Part shown: positions 42,176 to 51,546 of the stretch, in pieces
Layout of the letters: every line of letters begins with the position of its first letter
Position numbering within the stretch: position 1 is the stretch's first letter
Source of the DNA: Pedobacter sp. KBW06
GTDB lineage: Bacteria; Bacteroidota; Bacteroidia; Sphingobacteriales; Sphingobacteriaceae
Direction: 5' to 3'
Length of the DNA: 64,000 nucleotides
Assembly: GCF_003852525.1 (NCBI RefSeq)
Contig: NZ_QAJL01000006.1
Location: forward strand, 187,501-251,500
Translations under genes and position numbers: made by a program
The notes under the pieces: generated by a model
The model's database searches: none
Seen by the model: the letters and a program-made list of their open reading frames with translations, nothing else
Told to the model about the DNA's origin: nothing

Positions 42176-45100
42176 TTACAAGGTTAACTTTAAACTGAAA
42201 TCAAAGGAGCGCGATGTTGGGGTCGAGAAAGAATAGATTCCCTGCGATCCGTTTGAAGAACCAAATGAACTTACTTCAGGATCACCACCTGTAAAATGCG
42301 GGGCATAGATCCAGAGGTTGCGGCCGGTCACGTTAAAAGAGATCGCTTTGAACGGGCTTTTTGCAATCCAGGAAGGTTTAACCGTATAACCGAGACTTAC
42401 ATTTCTTAATTTAACATAGGTTCCATCCTGAATTACAGATTCCAGGATCCCGTTGATGCGCTGGTAATAACTCTGTCCGTTCACTTCTACCTGATTTGGG
42501 TTTCCGGTATTGATATTTACGCCATCCACTACCCTTGGGCCACGGTTTTCAGTTACCTTAGGTGTCCCATAGAAGTAGCCGTAACCATCTACGTTGTTCT
42601 GAATGTCCCCGCCTTTTTTCATGTCAAAAGAAAAGCTGAGGCCAAATTGTTTGTACCGGAAATTGTTCACGATCCCTCCCATCCAATCGGGGTTGATATC
42701 GCCAATGATTCCCTGTCTTTCTGCTACTAACGGCAATCCGGCATCATCGATGAGGAGTTTTCCTTCTGCATTTCTGTCGTACCTTGTTCCATAGATTACG
42801 CCATATGGCTGATTGAGTATAATATTGGTAAAACCGTTTCCGATTTGTTTCACATCTCCGTAGATCGCCAGTACTTTATTGCGGATCCGGCTATAGTTCA
42901 GGGTAAAGTCCCAGCTAAAGTTTTCTGTTTTTACCGGTTTAACATTTAACAGGACCTCTATCCCGCGGTTGCGCATTTCAGCAGAATTTACACTCGTGGA
43001 ATTGTAACCCGTTGAAGGGGCAATTGCTACATTTGGAATGATGCCATCAACTGTTTTCTTGTTAAAATAGGTCAGCTCCAGGTTGATCCTGTTCCGGAAA
43101 AATCCGGTTTCTAAACCCAGTTCAATTTCATTGATCCTCTCATTCTTTAAATTAGGGTCGTTTAATACGCCACCGATTAAAAATCCTGACTGCCCGTTAT
43201 ACGGGAAAGCGATGTTCCTGACGGTCTGGCTCTCATAAGGAGTGAGCAAACTGTAGGCACCTATACTTGCATTTCCAACGGTGCTATAAGAGAGTCTCAG
43301 CTTACCGAAATTCATCACATCGGAAAGCCCTTTGGAGAAGAAATTAGAGAAAATAAAACTGGTTGCGGCTGAGCCATATGGATAAAAATTACTCTGTTTG
43401 GCCAGTACGGAGTTTCCGTCATATCTTCCTGTTAAGGACAGCACTAAAAACTTCTTATAATCGACATTGGCCTGTGCATAAAAACCAATTTTTCTGCTCG
43501 TAAAATTTTCCTCTTTATAAGTGACATTAGAGGCCGCACTCATGTTGTCAAGTCCGGGAACTGTAATTCCCAAACCATTCGCATAGATGTTTTGCGTATA
43601 GGTGGAGATGATGTTGTTTCCCAGGAGCAGGTCCATAGTGAAATCTCCAAAGGTTTTGTTGGCATTGACCATGAGGTCGTTATTGTACTGTCTGAAGTTT
43701 ACATTATTGTCTACCAGACGGCCGTTCGGATTAGAGACCGAAAGTCTTGATTCTTTGTATTTATCCTGTTCCACATAAACGTCTGCACCAAAGCGTTCGG
43801 TGATCGTTAGCCAGTCTAAAGGTTTGTAATCGGCTGTAAAAGTTGGGATGAACCTGTTTACTACCGATTTGTTTTTGATGTTGTCCGTTACCCAATATGG
43901 ATTGTTGCGGGAAAAACGGAACAGGCGCTGGCTACCGTCTTCATTCAGCGAAGGCTGTAAATCATAGGATACCGGTGCAGAAAATATCGTCCAAACCGGA
44001 CTTTCCAAGGCATATCCCTCCGGCAGGCGGTCGTTTTTAGTATTTGCATAGTTCAATGAAAAGGTCATGTTCAGGTCTTTGATCACCTGCATGTTGTACT
44101 TTGCAAAAAGTGTGTTTCTGTTGAATGAGGTCGAACGGATTGTTCCTTCCTGCTTCAGGTTCGAATAGGAAATGAAGTAAGAAGCGATATTGCTACCTCC
44201 GTCAACGCTCATGGTATTGCTATAGGTTTTACCTGTTTTAAAGAACAGGTCGGATTGATTGTAGACCTTTGCAGGCTGTCCGTTAATCTTTAAGGTATCC
44301 ATCAGGGCTCCCCAGGAGGTGCTTGTTTTTTGGGTTACACCATCAAAATATTTTCCGTTGGTTCCCAAAGAGTATTTGTTCTGTAACTGGGGAAGCAAGG
44401 GGTTCTCAAATGAAAAGCCAGAGCTGAAATTCAAGCTTGGTTTTCTGTTTTTCTGTCCGGCTTTAGTGGTGATAATGATCACTCCTTTTGCCCCGTCTGA
44501 ACCATATAAAGCGGTTGCTGCACCGCCTTTCAACACGTTGATGTTGTCGATGATATTTGGGTCAAGATCAGCGATCCTGTTTGTTCCCGGCCCTGAATTG
44601 AGGTTTCCCCTTTCGCTGTTGTCGACCGGAATCCCGTCGATGATCATTAAGGCCTCGTTGTTGCCATAAAACGAATTTGCGCCCCTCACCACGATACGCG
44701 ATGAACTTCCAGGGGTACCTGAAGAACTCGTGATTTGTACACCGGAAACTTTGCCCGCAATCGCATTCACCAGATTTGGTTCTTTGGCTTGTGTCAGCTG
44801 ATCACCTTTTACTTCCTGCGAGCTGTAAGTCAGGATTCTTTTTTCTCTTTTGATCCCCAGTGCCGTGACCACCACTTCGTTCAGGTCCTGCATGTCGCTT
44901 TTAAGGATTACCGTAAAATTTGGCTCATTGTTAAATACCACTTCCCTGGTCAGGTAGCCGATACCGGTTACCACGAGTGTAGCCGGAGCCGCATGTTGAA
45001 GGCTGAAATTGCCGTTTGCATCTGTTGCTGTTCCAATGGAAGTGCCTTTTACTTTTACCGAGATACCTGGTATCCCGCCCCCGGTATCAGCGGAGACTTT

Positions 45101-45181
45101 TCCTCTGATGACGTTGGTTTGTGCCTTTACGAGGTTGATCGCGAAGGCGCAAATAAGTAACATAATTAATTTGATTTTCAT
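42176..45181 (-). CDS. SusC/RagA-family TonB-dependent transporter
   Basis: This 1001-aa outer-membrane transporter starts with a signal peptide ending in NLVKAQ. A carboxypeptidase-regulatory-like domain follows (VIRGKVSADTGGGIPGISVKVKGTS), then the plug domain (about 105-220; VVTALGIKREKRILTYSSQEV, ALYGSDGAKGVIIITTKAG). The rest is a barrel ending in DFSLKLTL. There is no STN domain, and no sigma or FecR gene next to it, unlike the SusC at 26209. Regulation is therefore probably different. A -7 box lies at 45211-45218. Confidence 0.95.
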   Translation of the reverse strand: MKIKLIMLLICAFAINLVKAQTNVIRGKVSADTGGGIPGISVKVKGTSIGTATDANGNFSLQHAAPATLVVTGIGYLTREVVFNNEPNFTVILKSDMQDLNEVVVTALGIKREKRILTYSSQEVKGDQLTQAKEPNLVNAIAGKVSGVQITSSSGTPGSSSRIVVRGANSFYGNNEALMIIDGIPVDNSERGNLNSGPGTNRIADLDPNIIDNINVLKGGAATALYGSDGAKGVIIITTKAGQKNRKPSLNFSSGFSFENPLLPQLQNKYSLGTNGKYFDGVTQKTSTSWGALMDTLKINGQPAKVYNQSDLFFKTGKTYSNTMSVDGGSNIASYFISYSNLKQEGTIRSTSFNRNTLFAKYNMQVIKDLNMTFSLNYANTKNDRLPEGYALESPVWTIFSAPVSYDLQPSLNEDGSQRLFRFSRNNPYWVTDNIKNKSVVNRFIPTFTADYKPLDWLTITERFGADVYVEQDKYKESRLSVSNPNGRLVDNNVNFRQYNNDLMVNANKTFGDFTMDLLLGNNIISTYTQNIYANGLGITVPGLDNMSAASNVTYKEENFTSRKIGFYAQANVDYKKFLVLSLTGRYDGNSVLAKQSNFYPYGSAATSFIFSNFFSKGLSDVMNFGKLRLSYSTVGNASIGAYSLLTPYESQTVRNIAFPYNGQSGFLIGGVLNDPNLKNERINEIELGLETGFFRNRINLELTYFNKKTVDGIIPNVAIAPSTGYNSTSVNSAEMRNRGIEVLLNVKPVKTENFSWDFTLNYSRIRNKVLAIYGDVKQIGNGFTNIILNQPYGVIYGTRYDRNAEGKLLIDDAGLPLVAERQGIIGDINPDWMGGIVNNFRYKQFGLSFSFDMKKGGDIQNNVDGYGYFYGTPKVTENRGPRVVDGVNINTGNPNQVEVNGQSYYQRINGILESVIQDGTYVKLRNVSLGYTVKPSWIAKSPFKAISFNVTGRNLWIYAPHFTGGDPEVSSFGSSNGSQGIYSFSTPTSRSFDFSLKLTL

Positions 45182-45210
45182 CCCTGTTTGTTTTTGGTTT
45201 AGTACTCAAC

Positions 45211-45218
45211 CAAAACTA
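45211..45218 (-). promoter_or_regulatory. Bacteroidota -7 promoter box (TAGTTTTG) before SusC
   Basis: On the minus strand this is an exact TAnnTTTG match, 29 nt before the SusC ATG at 45181. No convincing -33 element is visible. Confidence 0.5.
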
Positions 45219-45288
45219 GAGGCAAAAACGCAGATACATGATTAGCATATTGGCCGATATTCCCAGCATATTAACTTTTATGTTACAG

Positions 45289-45323
45289 AAAAAGGGCCTG
45301 ATCATTATGCGTGATGCAGGCCC
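45289..45323 (-). terminator. rho-independent terminator of the protease operon
   Basis: A 7-bp GC-rich stem (GGGCCTG with CAGGCCC) extends over an inner ATCA/TGAT pairing with one bulged base. On the minus strand it is followed by TTTTT. It lies just after the stop of the gene at 45351. Confidence 0.88.
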
Positions 45324-45350
45324 TGACTGAGAAGTTTCAATTAAAATGAT

Positions 45351-46331
45351 TTATTCCTTTGGTTTTGGCACGGCGGCCTCTACTATTGCCTTTAATAACG
45401 CGGTGCCAGACTCAGCGGTTGAATCGACAAATGCTTTACGTTGCTCAGCTCTGATCTTAAAAGGATTGGTTTCTGTTACGATAACTTCAACCTCGTACAA
45501 TTCGGAGCTCTCCTTTTTCGGACGTAGTACCTTTACCCCGTAAGTTGAGCTCGCTTTGCTCTCCATAGCATGCGTAGAGAGCTTATTTGTTAGCAAGTTT
45601 TCTGATTTGACAAGCTGAGATACCTTATCCACCTTGGTAACAACTGAATCAACAGTGGACCTTGGGGGAAAAGGAATCCAGCCAGAGTAGATGTCCTCTC
45701 CGAATTTAGTGGTCGCATTAACACGCACCATAGGAATCGTCACCAAGACCGATCTCAGCTCGTTCAACTTATATTCCCCAGCTGCAACACTCAGGTTTTT
45801 CACCTTGATTTCCACAGTGAGGTCCAGAAGATTATATCCAGACCTGATTTTGGCGATGGAATAACGGCATAGGAAAGCACCTGTATCTAACTTATACCTA
45901 AAGGCAGTCTGATCTTTCGACAGCTCGGGAATGAAGGTAATCTTCGCAGCAGTGACCGGTTGGCCGCCAGCAATAAATACCTTTCTTTCAACCTCGATAA
46001 TTGGAGGTTTAACGTATCCGGAACTGGAATAGAATCCTTGTGCAGAATTAGCTGCTTTATAGGTTCCGGTATATTTGAGTGCTTCATTTTTTAATTTTTC
46101 CTGTACGGTCTTAACTCCCAAACCAATCAGAGCCGGGGCAATGGTACCTACCGCAGTCAGCAGTCCCGCTGCTTGCTGTCCCTTTTCCAGGTAAATCTCT
46201 TTTTCCGTCAGTCGAAGGATTGTTTTTTCTCCGACAATCTTAATGGATCCGGAGTTGTCATAATTTTTAATCTGTGCACTACTCTCTAAGCAAAAGAGGG
46301 TTGCGAGTGCCATAATGTAAATTGTTTTCAT
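45351..46331 (-). CDS. uncharacterised exported protein
   Basis: I do not recognise this 326-aa protein. The signal peptide ends near ESSAQ. A hydrophobic, Gly/Ala-rich stretch (about 53-75; AAGLLTAVGTIAPALIGLGV) could be a membrane helix or an amphipathic loop. The middle part is beta-rich. The C-terminal region has VDSVVTKVDKVSQLVKSENLLTNKLSTHAMES, probably a helical coil. It overlaps the protease gene by 4 bp, so expression is coupled. It could be a substrate, anchor or inhibitor of the protease, which is inference only. Confidence 0.75.
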   Translation of the reverse strand: MKTIYIMALATLFCLESSAQIKNYDNSGSIKIVGEKTILRLTEKEIYLEKGQQAAGLLTAVGTIAPALIGLGVKTVQEKLKNEALKYTGTYKAANSAQGFYSSSGYVKPPIIEVERKVFIAGGQPVTAAKITFIPELSKDQTAFRYKLDTGAFLCRYSIAKIRSGYNLLDLTVEIKVKNLSVAAGEYKLNELRSVLVTIPMVRVNATTKFGEDIYSGWIPFPPRSTVDSVVTKVDKVSQLVKSENLLTNKLSTHAMESKASSTYGVKVLRPKKESSELYEVEVIVTETNPFKIRAEQRKAFVDSTAESGTALLKAIVEAAVPKPKE

Positions 46332-47257
46332 AATGAATGTGATTCTATGTGATTTAAAATAACTTGAAATGCATGACCATAAGCTGTTCCCGGAGATTCT
46401 CTCCCCGAGTGAAGAACGGCCAGACGGGCCTGCTCAGTCACCTCGTTAATGATCCAGGCCGAACCCGAATCTCCCGGATTTGAGATCGGTCCTTCAGGTG
46501 CCTTAGGATCCGGAATGATGGTAAATTTCCCTGGATAAAGCAGAGACCGGCCATCAACAAGGCCAAAGGTTATTCCAGTCGTCACACCACTCTTTTTCAC
46601 CTTAGTCACCCCTATTTTCAACCTGGAGACCGGAGCGATGAGTATCGGATCGGTATGTCCTCTAAACCCATTGATCTCTGGAATCCGGTCTACACGGGGA
46701 TCAATCTCGACGGTTGCATAATCGGTCAACATGTCAAAGGCCTGAAAACAGAGGCCAATGGATTTGCTCGCCGGATTACCATTGTTTTGAAATACGCGTT
46801 CTCTACCTACCAGATCCCTCATTACGGTTTCCTCGCTCAGGCTACCATAAAGGACATGATAATTGGTAAGGGCAAGAAAATGCCCATTCACATTGAAAAT
46901 ACAGCCCAAAGTGCCATAATGGTCGCTTCCCAAATACCTTTCTGCAAAAATCTGTAAACCACCTCTCAATGGCCTCACTGCATTGGTTGGATCGACCCAT
47001 GGACTTTCCGGCTGGGGATCAATTTGCAGCACATCAGTACTAAATTCTCCAATCTTTTTTGGCAACATGCGATGGGATTCCAGCAAATTCATTTGGATTT
47101 TCTCTCTTAGCTTAAAGCGGATAGAAAGTTCGCCGGTAGAGCGGTCAGCGACCCTTTTCACTCCAAAATCGATATCAATTAAACCAGGTTGGTCCCGGAA
47201 AGGCATTGCCAGCTTCTGTGCCCGCTTGTAAAGTCGCTGTTGTTCTCTGAGTGTCAT
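46328..47257 (-). CDS. trypsin-like serine protease without a signal peptide
   Basis: This 309-aa S1-fold protease shows a clear catalytic triad. His134 is in ALTNYHVLYG, Asp179 in LTDYATVEID and Ser264 in NPGDSGSAW. The N-terminus has no signal peptide. Residues about 26-80 (LIDIDFGVKRV...IRFKLREKI, then STDVLQID) match the prodomain-like segment of a family of non-secreted trypsin-like proteases that often accompany secretion or conflict-related genes. Both neighbours in the operon encode exported proteins, so the location of this enzyme is puzzling. The length fits the family. The substrate is unknown. Confidence 0.85.
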   Translation of the reverse strand: MTLREQQRLYKRAQKLAMPFRDQPGLIDIDFGVKRVADRSTGELSIRFKLREKIQMNLLESHRMLPKKIGEFSTDVLQIDPQPESPWVDPTNAVRPLRGGLQIFAERYLGSDHYGTLGCIFNVNGHFLALTNYHVLYGSLSEETVMRDLVGRERVFQNNGNPASKSIGLCFQAFDMLTDYATVEIDPRVDRIPEINGFRGHTDPILIAPVSRLKIGVTKVKKSGVTTGITFGLVDGRSLLYPGKFTIIPDPKAPEGPISNPGDSGSAWIINEVTEQARLAVLHSGRESPGTAYGHAFQVILNHIESHSL

Positions 47258-47278
47258 AAAAACTCCTTTCTATCTAGA

Positions 47279-48556
47279 TTAACCACCTCTTTTCCAGCTC
47301 AATACCACATCATCAGTACTTGGATTTATACTTAACGAGAAGTATTTATTGCTTTGGCTTGGAACGATTTTTAATTCCTTATTGTCAAAAGTCAATATGG
47401 ATACGTAGTTTAAATTTGGCCTTCTGTTATCCACCGGATCCGGCATTATCAACACGAAAGGGTTGACGGAAGTAATTTGATTTTTTTCGGAAACAGATTT
47501 TTTAGCTTTATATACGATTTCAAACTCCCGGTAAGAAAACTTCAGTGTGGCTGATCCACCACCGCCAAACCTCCTGTTTTGTGATTCAGAAGTAAGCCTT
47601 CCGGCTATTTGCTGCTCAGTAATTGTATTAAATACATGGCCTCCTCCGTATCTCCGAAAGAATGCCAATACATTTACACTTGCAGGATCTATAAACCTGC
47701 CATTTGTTGGCAAAAGATTAAACACAGTACTGTTTCTTCTCACTCCTCCTCCTATTCCACTTCCACCTACATGTGACTCACACGTATACTCGATGGGGTT
47801 TTGATATTGTTTTTCCGGAAATTCCTGCTCGTAAAAGAAGGTGGCAACTCCGATATTCAGAGGAGTAATTGAGATGATAAAAGGTTCCTCCGTAGTCATC
47901 CTTTTATTAAAAAGCCCCTTTCTCCATTCAAAGAGAATACTGGCACGGGCGTAGAAATTATTTTCACCGGAATCTTTGATGTCCGCAGAATCGATTTTGA
48001 AGATCATCTCCTGAAAATTCCGTTCTACCGGTTCAATTTTTTTGTTATTTATGGAGATGTAGACTTTATCCGACCTGCTAAAATTGTTGCCTTTTATTTT
48101 TAAGGTATAATCTTTTGAATAGTCTCTGATAAATTTTCCCGTGATAAACTGAAAAACATTTGGCTCCGCCTTTCTGAATATCAGGTCCTGGGCAGTTTGA
48201 GAAATCCTTACAGAGATCAGGTCTACACTTTCTATATGTTCAGCTATTGCCGTATTGAATTCTTCAGCCAGATTCCTGACCTGATTAAAAACCAGCAGTT
48301 GATTCTCCCTCAACACTTTATCTGTATTACCAATGGTTTCATTGATATCTTTTCTTAACCGGTTAGTTATAGACAGCAGCATGTTGCCGCCATTGCCAAT
48401 TCCGTTGGTGACCAGGTTGTCGATAGATTGCATTTGAGTAGAAACCTTGCTATCGATTTCATCTAATACCATCAAGGCAGATGCCCCGGAAATCTGGGCA
48501 TAGGAAAACTGGCTGATACTTATTAGTACCGCGAGAAAAAACATTATCTTTTTCAT
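47279..48556 (-). CDS. uncharacterised exported protein with coiled coil and IPT-like region
   Basis: I do not recognise this 425-aa protein. The signal peptide ends near SYAQ. Residues about 30-125 are helical with heptad-like spacing (LDEIDSKVSTQMQSIDNLV, LRENQLLVFNQVRNLAEEF). A beta-sandwich-like section follows at about 145-225 (YTLKIKGNNFSRSDKVYISINNKKI), similar to IPT/TIG folds. Low-complexity Gly stretches (GGSGIGGGVRR, RFGGGGSA) come later. It leads the three-gene operon with the protease 21 bp downstream. A surface or periplasmic structural role is likely. Confidence 0.75.
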   Translation of the reverse strand: MKKIMFFLAVLISISQFSYAQISGASALMVLDEIDSKVSTQMQSIDNLVTNGIGNGGNMLLSITNRLRKDINETIGNTDKVLRENQLLVFNQVRNLAEEFNTAIAEHIESVDLISVRISQTAQDLIFRKAEPNVFQFITGKFIRDYSKDYTLKIKGNNFSRSDKVYISINNKKIEPVERNFQEMIFKIDSADIKDSGENNFYARASILFEWRKGLFNKRMTTEEPFIISITPLNIGVATFFYEQEFPEKQYQNPIEYTCESHVGGSGIGGGVRRNSTVFNLLPTNGRFIDPASVNVLAFFRRYGGGHVFNTITEQQIAGRLTSESQNRRFGGGGSATLKFSYREFEIVYKAKKSVSEKNQITSVNPFVLIMPDPVDNRRPNLNYVSILTFDNKELKIVPSQSNKYFSLSINPSTDDVVLSWKRGG

Positions 48557-48766
48557 GATTTTGAGATTTTGGTTAATTGATTAGAACTACCCAAATTTCT
48601 ATAAATCAGGATTCGGGAACCATGTGGATTATCTCCATCTTTTCATCGCTCTTTCCTGCATACCAACAGGGGAAATTTCCCGTATGAAAAGGGGCTTTTC
48701 TCTCCATTGCAGATGTAAATTAATATCGCCAACTTGGACTATCCATTAACGTAAATCAAAAAAACG

Positions 48767-49390
48767 ATGAACAGACCAAACGAACTCATGACTATGAAAG
48801 GCTTTGACCTTCAGGGCCGTAAGCGAGACCTTACCCTGGAACAACCCTTTTCCAACACCGATGACAAGCATTATGGAATGCCAATCACGCCATGCGCGGC
48901 TTTAGAAATGATCCGAAGATTTAAGGAGCAGATGGAGCAGAATCCCCATGACCTCTTTGCGAATGTATACTGGGTAGAATTCAGTAAAGCTTCTATTTTC
49001 AGAATGTTGTCGTACGAAAACTGTGAGTATATAAGATTCTATCTGGCCATACCTGAAGTAGATGGTAAAGATGCAAGTCTGAGCCTGGAATGTATTAATG
49101 CATCAAAAGAGGTCATTGGGGAAAAAGCTTTACTGGAAATTGCCGGTAAAATGGAATCACACATAGTTTCACAGAGCCAAGAGCCATTTAATGAAGACAG
49201 TGTATATAAGGAGTTCAACAATGAATTACCACCGAAAGAAGAAAAGGGAAATGGAGGCAAAGGTTTTTTGGAGACCACGAACGTGAAGTCGATGAGAGAT
49301 TTTTTTGATAAAAAAAGTGAGGAGCTGAGCCAGGGAACCTTCGTAGAATTTTTAACCGCTTTTTATAAACACGCAGAAGAAAAATTTTAA
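48767..49390 (+). CDS. uncharacterised cytoplasmic protein
   Basis: No family is recognised for this 207-aa soluble, acidic protein. It has HYGMPITPCAALEMIRRFKEQ near the N-terminus, a hydrophobic core with WVEFSKASIFRML, and a flexible Lys/Gly-rich linker (about 150-167) before a helical C-terminal segment. It stands 2 bp before a membrane protein and shares its transcript with a NarL-type kinase and regulator. It may be part of the signal input, which is inferred from the operon only. The upstream 210 bp (48557-48766), between divergent genes, shows no clear promoter box. Confidence 0.7.
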   Translation: MNRPNELMTMKGFDLQGRKRDLTLEQPFSNTDDKHYGMPITPCAALEMIRRFKEQMEQNPHDLFANVYWVEFSKASIFRMLSYENCEYIRFYLAIPEVDGKDASLSLECINASKEVIGEKALLEIAGKMESHIVSQSQEPFNEDSVYKEFNNELPPKEEKGNGGKGFLETTNVKSMRDFFDKKSEELSQGTFVEFLTAFYKHAEEKF

Positions 49391-49392
49391 TC

Positions 49393-50040
49393 ATGATAAA
49401 GCTCCAGTATTTTTATTACTTATTAATGGTTGCGTGTTTTATAAACAGCTTATTTTATCTGAACATTAAAAGAATAAAAATACTGGCTTTGCTATTACTG
49501 ATATCCATCATTACCGAAGCCATTGTTGAGGTGTACATGAGTAAAGGACTAAATTATTATAAATTTTACCACATCTTTAACATCCTTGAATACAGCCTGA
49601 TTACCTTATCATTTATCGAAGGTATTAATCTAAAGCCCGTTAAAAGGCTAATGTTATACTCTATTCCGGTATTTATTAGCGCTGCATTGTTCATCGGTTT
49701 AACCGTACAGGGCTGGGAACAGATGCCCAGCATCAGCAATAGCATTGAAGGGTTACTGATCATCACCTGGTGCATCATTGCTTTGTGGTGTATTGAACCA
49801 AATGATGACAGGTCTATTTTCCGGCAACCCAGCTTTTGGTTTATCATGGCCTTTTTTATCTATTTTATCTGCACCTTACCTTTTAATGGTATATTTAATT
49901 ACCTGATTACCGTTAAAGCACACTATAATAAAACAAAGGCCCTTTTTTCACTCATAAATTCGGTGAGTAATTATTTATTATATATATTTCTTTTAATTGG
50001 TTTTTCACTTTACAGATGGAAGAAATCTACGCCACAATAA
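49393..50040 (+). CDS. uncharacterised integral membrane protein
   Basis: This 215-aa protein has about seven predicted membrane helices and short loops (for example LQYFYYLLMVACFINSLFYL, ILALLLLISIITEAIVEVYM). The C-terminus is basic (LYRWKKSTPQ) and should face the cytoplasm. It overlaps the histidine kinase gene by 25 bp, so it is probably the membrane sensor or partner of that kinase, which has only a short membrane anchor. The number of helices and the overlap resemble sensor modules of other NarL-type systems, but I cannot assign a family. Confidence 0.75.
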   Translation: MIKLQYFYYLLMVACFINSLFYLNIKRIKILALLLLISIITEAIVEVYMSKGLNYYKFYHIFNILEYSLITLSFIEGINLKPVKRLMLYSIPVFISAALFIGLTVQGWEQMPSISNSIEGLLIITWCIIALWCIEPNDDRSIFRQPSFWFIMAFFIYFICTLPFNGIFNYLITVKAHYNKTKALFSLINSVSNYLLYIFLLIGFSLYRWKKSTPQ

Positions 50041-50792
50041 TTATCATCTCAATCATCCTTCTCATTCTATGTATAGGGATTGTATTTGCCATTGTAAATT
50101 ATAAAGTAAAGCAGCGGGTATACCTGGAGGAAAAGAAAACCATGCAGGAAGATTTTGAAAACCAATTGATGAAGTCACAGATTGAAGTCCAGGAAATCAC
50201 GTTTGCAGAATTGGGTAAGGAACTTCATGACAATGTAGGGCAACTATTGAGCAGCACAAAGATGCTGCTGGGGGTAACTCAGAGAAGTCTTGATGAAATC
50301 CCGGAGACTTTAAACCTGGCGGAAGAAACGCTTGGTAAAGCCATTCATGAACTCCGGGCCCTGACGAAATCCCTGGATAAAGAGTGGCTGGAACGATTTG
50401 ACCTCATCACCAATCTTCAGGCAGAAATAAACCGTATAAATGTCGCAAAGACAACCCGCATAAGTTTTGCCCATTGTGGCAAACTCCCTATAGATACTCA
50501 GAAACAAATTATTCTTTTCCGCATCATACAGGAGGCGCTGCAGAACGCAATAAAACATGCTGATGCAGCAAGCATTGAGATCAACATTACCATGGTGTCA
50601 AATGTGATCAATTTAAAAATTTATGATGACGGAAAGGGTTTTGAAATGCAATCGGCCAATACCGGCCTTGGAATAAACAACATGAAACACCGTACTGCTT
50701 TATTGGGAGGAACCATCAGCTGGAATGTATCTGCAACTGGTTCCAGAGTGAATATACAATTACCAGTTAAAGATAATGACCATGAAAATTAG
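50016..50792 (+). CDS. NarL/DesK-type sensor histidine kinase
   Basis: This 258-aa histidine kinase has one N-terminal membrane helix (about 6-29). The HisKA_3 phospho-acceptor is His71 in GKELHDNVGQLLSS. An ATPase domain follows, with EALQNAIKHADA, DDGKGFEM and TGLGINNMKHR. It lacks a sensor domain, so the membrane protein encoded just upstream may provide one. It overlaps the response regulator gene by 17 bp. The signal is unknown. Confidence 0.93.
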   Translation: MEEIYATIIIISIILLILCIGIVFAIVNYKVKQRVYLEEKKTMQEDFENQLMKSQIEVQEITFAELGKELHDNVGQLLSSTKMLLGVTQRSLDEIPETLNLAEETLGKAIHELRALTKSLDKEWLERFDLITNLQAEINRINVAKTTRISFAHCGKLPIDTQKQIILFRIIQEALQNAIKHADAASIEINITMVSNVINLKIYDDGKGFEMQSANTGLGINNMKHRTALLGGTISWNVSATGSRVNIQLPVKDNDHEN

Positions 50793-51417
50793 CATAGGAA
50801 TTATAGATGATCACCAGTTATTTTTGAAATCATTGGTATTGATGCTGCACACTTTTAAGAAGTATGAGGTTGTGGTACAGGCTACAAATGGCCAGGATCT
50901 GCAAAACAAAATGAAAGCAGACACGAGCATTCCGGAAATCATGTTAATTGACGTAAATATGCCGGTGATGGATGGTGTAGCAACTGCTTCATGGCTTAAT
51001 CAGCATTATCCGGCAATGAAACTGGTTGCCCTTTCGATGAATGATACGGATAAGACCATTATAGAAATGATTAAAGCAGGGTGTTGCGCTTATCTTTTAA
51101 AGGATACACATCCCAATGATTTAGAAAAAGCCCTTAATGAAATCCAGCTGAAAGGATACTACAATGCAGATGTCAGTAATATTAATTTCAGACGTTTGCT
51201 GAATTATGAACAAGACCTGATTAAACTCAATGAAAAGGAAAAGACATTTTTGCAACTTGCCTGTAGCGACCTGACCTATAAGCAGATTGCCGCGTTAATG
51301 TTTCTTAGTGAAAGGACAATTGACGGCTACAGAGAAAGCCTGTTTCAAAAATTAAATGTGCAAAGTCGTGTCGGAATGGCATTAGAAGCGATCAGAAAAG
51401 GCTTTGTTAAATTATAA
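50776..51417 (+). CDS. NarL/LuxR-family response regulator
   Basis: This response regulator of about 213 aa has a receiver with Asp59 as phospho-acceptor (IMLIDVNMP), the acidic pair in IIDDH and Lys in YLLKD. A LuxR-type helix-turn-helix follows at the C-terminus (LTYKQIAALMFLSERTIDGYRESLFQKLNVQSRVGM). It overlaps the kinase gene by 17 bp, and the ATG two codons in is an alternative start. Targets are unknown. Confidence 0.93.
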   Translation: MTMKISIGIIDDHQLFLKSLVLMLHTFKKYEVVVQATNGQDLQNKMKADTSIPEIMLIDVNMPVMDGVATASWLNQHYPAMKLVALSMNDTDKTIIEMIKAGCCAYLLKDTHPNDLEKALNEIQLKGYYNADVSNINFRRLLNYEQDLIKLNEKEKTFLQLACSDLTYKQIAALMFLSERTIDGYRESLFQKLNVQSRVGMALEAIRKGFVKL

Positions 51418-51484
51418 ATAACTTCAATGATATGCATCACCAAATTATATGATGCTGTGCATTTAAAGCACCTGCCTTCACCGC

Positions 51485-51492
51485 TACTTTTG
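51485..51492 (+). promoter_or_regulatory. Bacteroidota promoter before oleate hydratase
   Basis: TACTTTTG is an exact -7 match (TAnnTTTG). A TTTA at 51462-51465, 19 bp upstream, could serve as the -33 element. The ATG at 51547 lies 54 nt after the box. Confidence 0.55.
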
Positions 51493-51546
51493 CTTTGAAC
51501 AGAGAACTATATTTTCTTTTTTCTGTTATCATTAAAATCATAAAAG

